A stretch of DNA of 64,000 bases from assembly GCF_002025665.1 (NCBI RefSeq), contig NZ_CP018786.1, positions 4,216,001 to 4,280,000 on the forward strand, in the 5' to 3' direction. The DNA is from Chryseobacterium indologenes. Lineage in GTDB: Bacteria > Bacteroidota > Bacteroidia > Flavobacteriales > Weeksellaceae. The position numbers and the translations under genes are program-made. The notes below the pieces were generated by a model. The model was not told the origin of the DNA. It worked only from the letters and a program-made list of their open reading frames with translations, and ran no database searches. Shown piece after piece: positions 61,545-64,000 of this stretch (position 1 is its first letter; each line of letters opens with the position of its first letter).

Positions 61545-62957
61545 ATGAAACGAGTAAAAAATATTATTCTAACATTTGTGCTGGCCATCGGCTCTGTTTC
61601 GTGTGTGTCTAAACTGGCATACACGGAGCCTGAGCTTCCTCTTCCGGAAAAATTTCAGTACACCGCCACTGCAGACACTGCCAGTATAGCCAACCTGGAG
61701 TGGAAACAGTTTTTCAGCGATCCTATTTTACAGGAACTGATTGAAAAAGGAATTAAAAATAATTATGACCTTCAGATTGCCCTGAAACAGGTAGCTGCTT
61801 CACAGGAAAAACTGAAACAGGCAAAATATATGCAATATCCGGATGTTGGTTTCGGAGTAAGCGGGCAGATTTCAAGACCTTCTAAAAACAGCATGAACGG
61901 ACAAAGCTTAAATTTATTTTTAGGTTCAAGCCATGTTGAAGATTATAATGCAGCCTTCAACCTTTCATGGGAAGCAGATATCTGGGGAAAAATCAAAAAC
62001 CAGCAGGAAGTTTCAAGAATGCAATATCTTCAGACCTATGAAGGTTCAAAAGCAGTTCAGACTCAGGTAGTGGCAGCTATTGCACAGGGATATTATAACC
62101 TGTTAATGCTTGACAGACAATTGGCTATTGCAAAATCCAATCTGGAACTGAGCAGCAATACCCTAATGATTACACAAAAAATGTGGGAAAGTGGTGATAA
62201 TACTTCTTTAGGAGTACAGCAGGCTGCAGCACAGAAACAGGCAACAGAACTTCTGATTGCTCAGCTGGAACAGAATATCGCTATTCAGGAAAATGCACTG
62301 AGTATTCTGACAGGTGAACTGCCTAATAAAGTAAACAGAACCATTGAAATGTCTGATACTTCTTTACCTCAGAATATTTCCGCGGGACTTCCGGCAGCTA
62401 TGGTGAGCCGCAGACCGGATGTACGTCAGCAGGAATTGGTTTTACTAGAATCCAATGCGATGGTAGGAATTGCTCAGGCCAATATGTATCCGGCATTGAA
62501 AATTACAGCCAACGGAGGAGTAAATTCATTCAAATTTGATAACTGGTTCCAGATTCCGGCATCGTTATTCGGATCAGTTTTAGGAGGAATTACCCAGCCT
62601 ATTTTCCAGAAAAGACAATTGAAAACAGATCTGGAAGTAGCAAAAATTCAAAGGGAGAAAAATGTTCTGGCATTCCGCCAATCGGTACTGAATGCAGTAG
62701 GTGAAATTTCAGATGCTTTGGTTTCCAATGAAAACTTAAAAGTTCAGGAACAGAAAGCTACCGAGCAGTCTACCACATTGAAAGACGGAATTAAAAGTGC
62801 ACAACTTCTTTACAAAGGAGGTTCAGCCAATTACCTGGAAGTGATTACAGCACAGGGAAATTCCCTACAGGCAGAGTTGAATCTGGCTTCCATTAAAAGA
62901 CAGAGATTAAGCAGCATTGTAGATCTATACAGAGCGCTAGGCGGCGGTTGGAAGTAG
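61545..62957 (+). CDS. Outer-membrane efflux channel (OprM/NodT type), lipoprotein
   Basis: I use the ATG at 61545 (470 residues): it opens a signal peptide with lipobox IGSVSC; the earlier in-frame ATG overlaps the end of the inverted-repeat element. The family pattern is clear: YTEPELPLPEKF, WKQFFSDPILQELIEKGIKNNYDL in parts, ALSILTGELP, SRRPDVRQQELVLLESNAMVG, and a C-terminal GGSANYLEVITAQ. It completes the tripartite pump as a lipid-anchored trimeric duct. Confidence 0.92.
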   Translation: MKRVKNIILTFVLAIGSVSCVSKLAYTEPELPLPEKFQYTATADTASIANLEWKQFFSDPILQELIEKGIKNNYDLQIALKQVAASQEKLKQAKYMQYPDVGFGVSGQISRPSKNSMNGQSLNLFLGSSHVEDYNAAFNLSWEADIWGKIKNQQEVSRMQYLQTYEGSKAVQTQVVAAIAQGYYNLLMLDRQLAIAKSNLELSSNTLMITQKMWESGDNTSLGVQQAAAQKQATELLIAQLEQNIAIQENALSILTGELPNKVNRTIEMSDTSLPQNISAGLPAAMVSRRPDVRQQELVLLESNAMVGIAQANMYPALKITANGGVNSFKFDNWFQIPASLFGSVLGGITQPIFQKRQLKTDLEVAKIQREKNVLAFRQSVLNAVGEISDALVSNENLKVQEQKATEQSTTLKDGIKSAQLLYKGGSANYLEVITAQGNSLQAELNLASIKRQRLSSIVDLYRALGGGWK

Positions 62958-62981
62958 TAAATTAAATTATATTTGTTAAGG

Positions 62982-63008
62982 TGCGGTTCTTTTTGGACCG
63001 CATTTTTT
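62982..63008 (+). terminator. Terminator of the RND efflux operon
   Basis: TGCGGTTC pairs with GGACCGCA (one G-U) around a 5-nt loop and is followed by T residues. It lies 25 bp after the channel stop. Confidence 0.75.
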
Positions 63009-63049
63009 ATTTACATATTAAAAGACAATTATTAATTTTTATCTGCACT

Positions 63050-63191
63050 GTCATTCTGAAAGGAACGCAGTGGAGTGAAGAATCTATTAGTCGTAATGAG
63101 ATTCTTCCTTCGTCAGAAATCCAAGATTCGACGCAGTCAATGACAAACTGTATTAGCTTATTCATACGCCATGTCATTCCGTAGGAATCTC
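63050..63191. repeat. GTCATTCTG-type intergenic repeat cluster
   Basis: gtcattctgaa (63050-63060) starts a segment with a 9-bp stem (gaagaatct 63077-63085 with agattcttc 63099-63107). gtcattccgtaggaatctc follows at 63173-63191. These match motifs in the elements at 9150-9267 and 54886-55024. No gene lies in the gap 62958-63232. Confidence 0.55.
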
Positions 63192-63232
63192 TATTTTTAA
63201 AACTTTTAAAGCTTCTTAATGGTGTAAACGTA

Positions 63233-64000
63233 TTATTTCTGAAACTGCTCAGCAATCCATTTTAGCAGCTCTTTATAATCATTTTGAGAATACCCGAGCG
63301 GTAAATAATGAATATCATCCGCCTTTCTGTACCACGTCAGCTGACGTTTTGCATATCTGCGGCTGTTCTTTTTAATTTCTGAAACCGCAAAATCAAGATC
63401 CCACTCTCCATCAAAATATTTGAAAAGTTCAGCATATCCTACCGTATTTAAAGCCGTCAGTTCTTTGAATTTTTCAAGACCTTTTACCTCATCCAGTAAA
63501 CCTTTTTCCATCATAATATCCACCCTACGGTTGATTCTGTCATACAGTTCTTCCCTTGGAGCTTCTATTCCGATTCTGATTACATTAAAATCCCTTCCAT
63601 TTTGGGAAACCGAAATATGGTCAGAATATTTTTTATCCGTTTGCCAGATAATATCGATTGCTCTCAACAGCCTGCGGTGATTGTGAATATCTACCACATT
63701 GAAATATTCCGGATCCAGTTCTTTTAAAATATCCTGAAGCTTTTCTATCCCCTCCTGCTCCATAATAGTCTGAAGTTTCTCCTGGTTTTCAGCGTTCGCT
63801 TCCGGAAGATCATGTAAGCCTTCTATTACTGCTTTTTCATACATCATACTTCCACCGACAAGGATAACGGTGTCATGAGTGGTAAAAAGTTCATTAAGTT
63901 TTTGAAGCGCATCTTCTTCGTACTGCCCGATAGAATAATATTCTTCCACCGAAAGATTTCCGATAAAATGATGAGGTGCACCCGCCAGTTCTTCTTCAGA
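63233..64000 (-). CDS. miaA: tRNA dimethylallyltransferase (partial, N-terminus cut by window end)
   Basis: The reading frame stays open to the last base of the window, so the visible 255 residues are the C-terminal part; the N-terminal GPTGSGK loop and start lie outside. Visible motifs: APHHFIGNLS near the cut, ILVGGSMMYEKAVIEGLHDLP (parts), NHRRLLRAIDI, and the end YAKRQLTWYRK. MiaA adds a dimethylallyl group to A37 of tRNAs reading UNN codons. A GTG at 63949 is not the true start, because conserved MiaA sequence continues upstream of it. Confidence 0.93.
   Translation of the reverse strand, partial: SEEELAGAPHHFIGNLSVEEYYSIGQYEEDALQKLNELFTTHDTVILVGGSMMYEKAVIEGLHDLPEANAENQEKLQTIMEQEGIEKLQDILKELDPEYFNVVDIHNHRRLLRAIDIIWQTDKKYSDHISVSQNGRDFNVIRIGIEAPREELYDRINRRVDIMMEKGLLDEVKGLEKFKELTALNTVGYAELFKYFDGEWDLDFAVSEIKKNSRRYAKRQLTWYRKADDIHYLPLGYSQNDYKELLKWIAEQFQK

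Noticed and set aside
62981..63255. ORFs on both strands (67 and 82 codons) after the efflux operon
   Set aside because: They run through the terminator and the GTCATTCTG repeats, so they are by-products of repeats.

Overview
The window looks like an ordinary chromosomal stretch of a low-GC Bacteroidota, most likely Chryseobacterium or a close relative in Weeksellaceae. The evidence is the strong protein similarity to that group, three secreted proteins with type IX secretion (T9SS) C-terminal sorting domains, a T9SS plug protein, TonB-dependent uptake, the Bacteroidota-only DUF4295 gene beside L28/L33, starts without Shine-Dalgarno sequences, and repeated Bacteroidota-type promoters (TTTG, about 20 bp, TAnnTTTG). 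I see no prophage, CRISPR array, rRNA, tRNA or intact insertion sequence.

Layout. 1-9071: magnesium genes mgtC-mgtA behind a promoter and a long leader hairpin, then a heavy-metal RND efflux operon (adaptor, pump, TolC). 9150-9267: a small element with perfect 16-bp terminal inverted repeats. 9369-18549: DUF1801 protein, a T9SS cargo protein, aminotransferase, lipoprotein, murB, proC, VanZ-like protein, lnt. 18707-26479: second T9SS cargo, the L28-L33-DUF4295 cluster, a PqqB-like metallo-hydrolase, secreted RidA, ftsY, GlsB-like protein, sppA, folK. 26497-30844: three tandem outer-membrane barrel/TSP3 genes, two with OmpA domains and one without. 30922-43973: recQ, fmt, a Crp-like regulator, ribB with a decayed GTP cyclohydrolase II half, luciferase-like oxidoreductase, astacin lipoprotein, PIF1-like helicase, gamma carbonic anhydrase, NifU-like protein, FMN reductase, hemH. 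44053-48286: T9SS-exported M4 protease, T9SS plug protein, glyoxalase-II-like hydrolase. 48394-48546: a compact multi-hairpin element. 48664-54871: an apparent trehalose locus (TonB receptor, trehalase, MFS transporter, divergent AraC regulator). 55155-62957: thioredoxin-like protein, then a TetR-controlled multidrug RND operon. 63233-64000: miaA, cut by the window end.

How parts work together. The TetR gene and the efflux operon share a 13-bp inverted motif present four times (once on the tetR promoter, three times before the adaptor gene), which predicts autoregulation and repression of the pump. The trehalose locus has all the steps from outer membrane to cytosol plus a regulator. Three cargo proteins and the plug protein show an active T9SS whose core lies elsewhere.

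The most interesting signals are the mgt leader hairpin, the four TetR operators, the structured intergenic elements (9150-9267, 48394-48546, 61387-61522), the near-identical patches between two OmpA paralogs, and an internal cysteine cluster in ferrochelatase. I did not find a clearly new defence or biosynthetic system.
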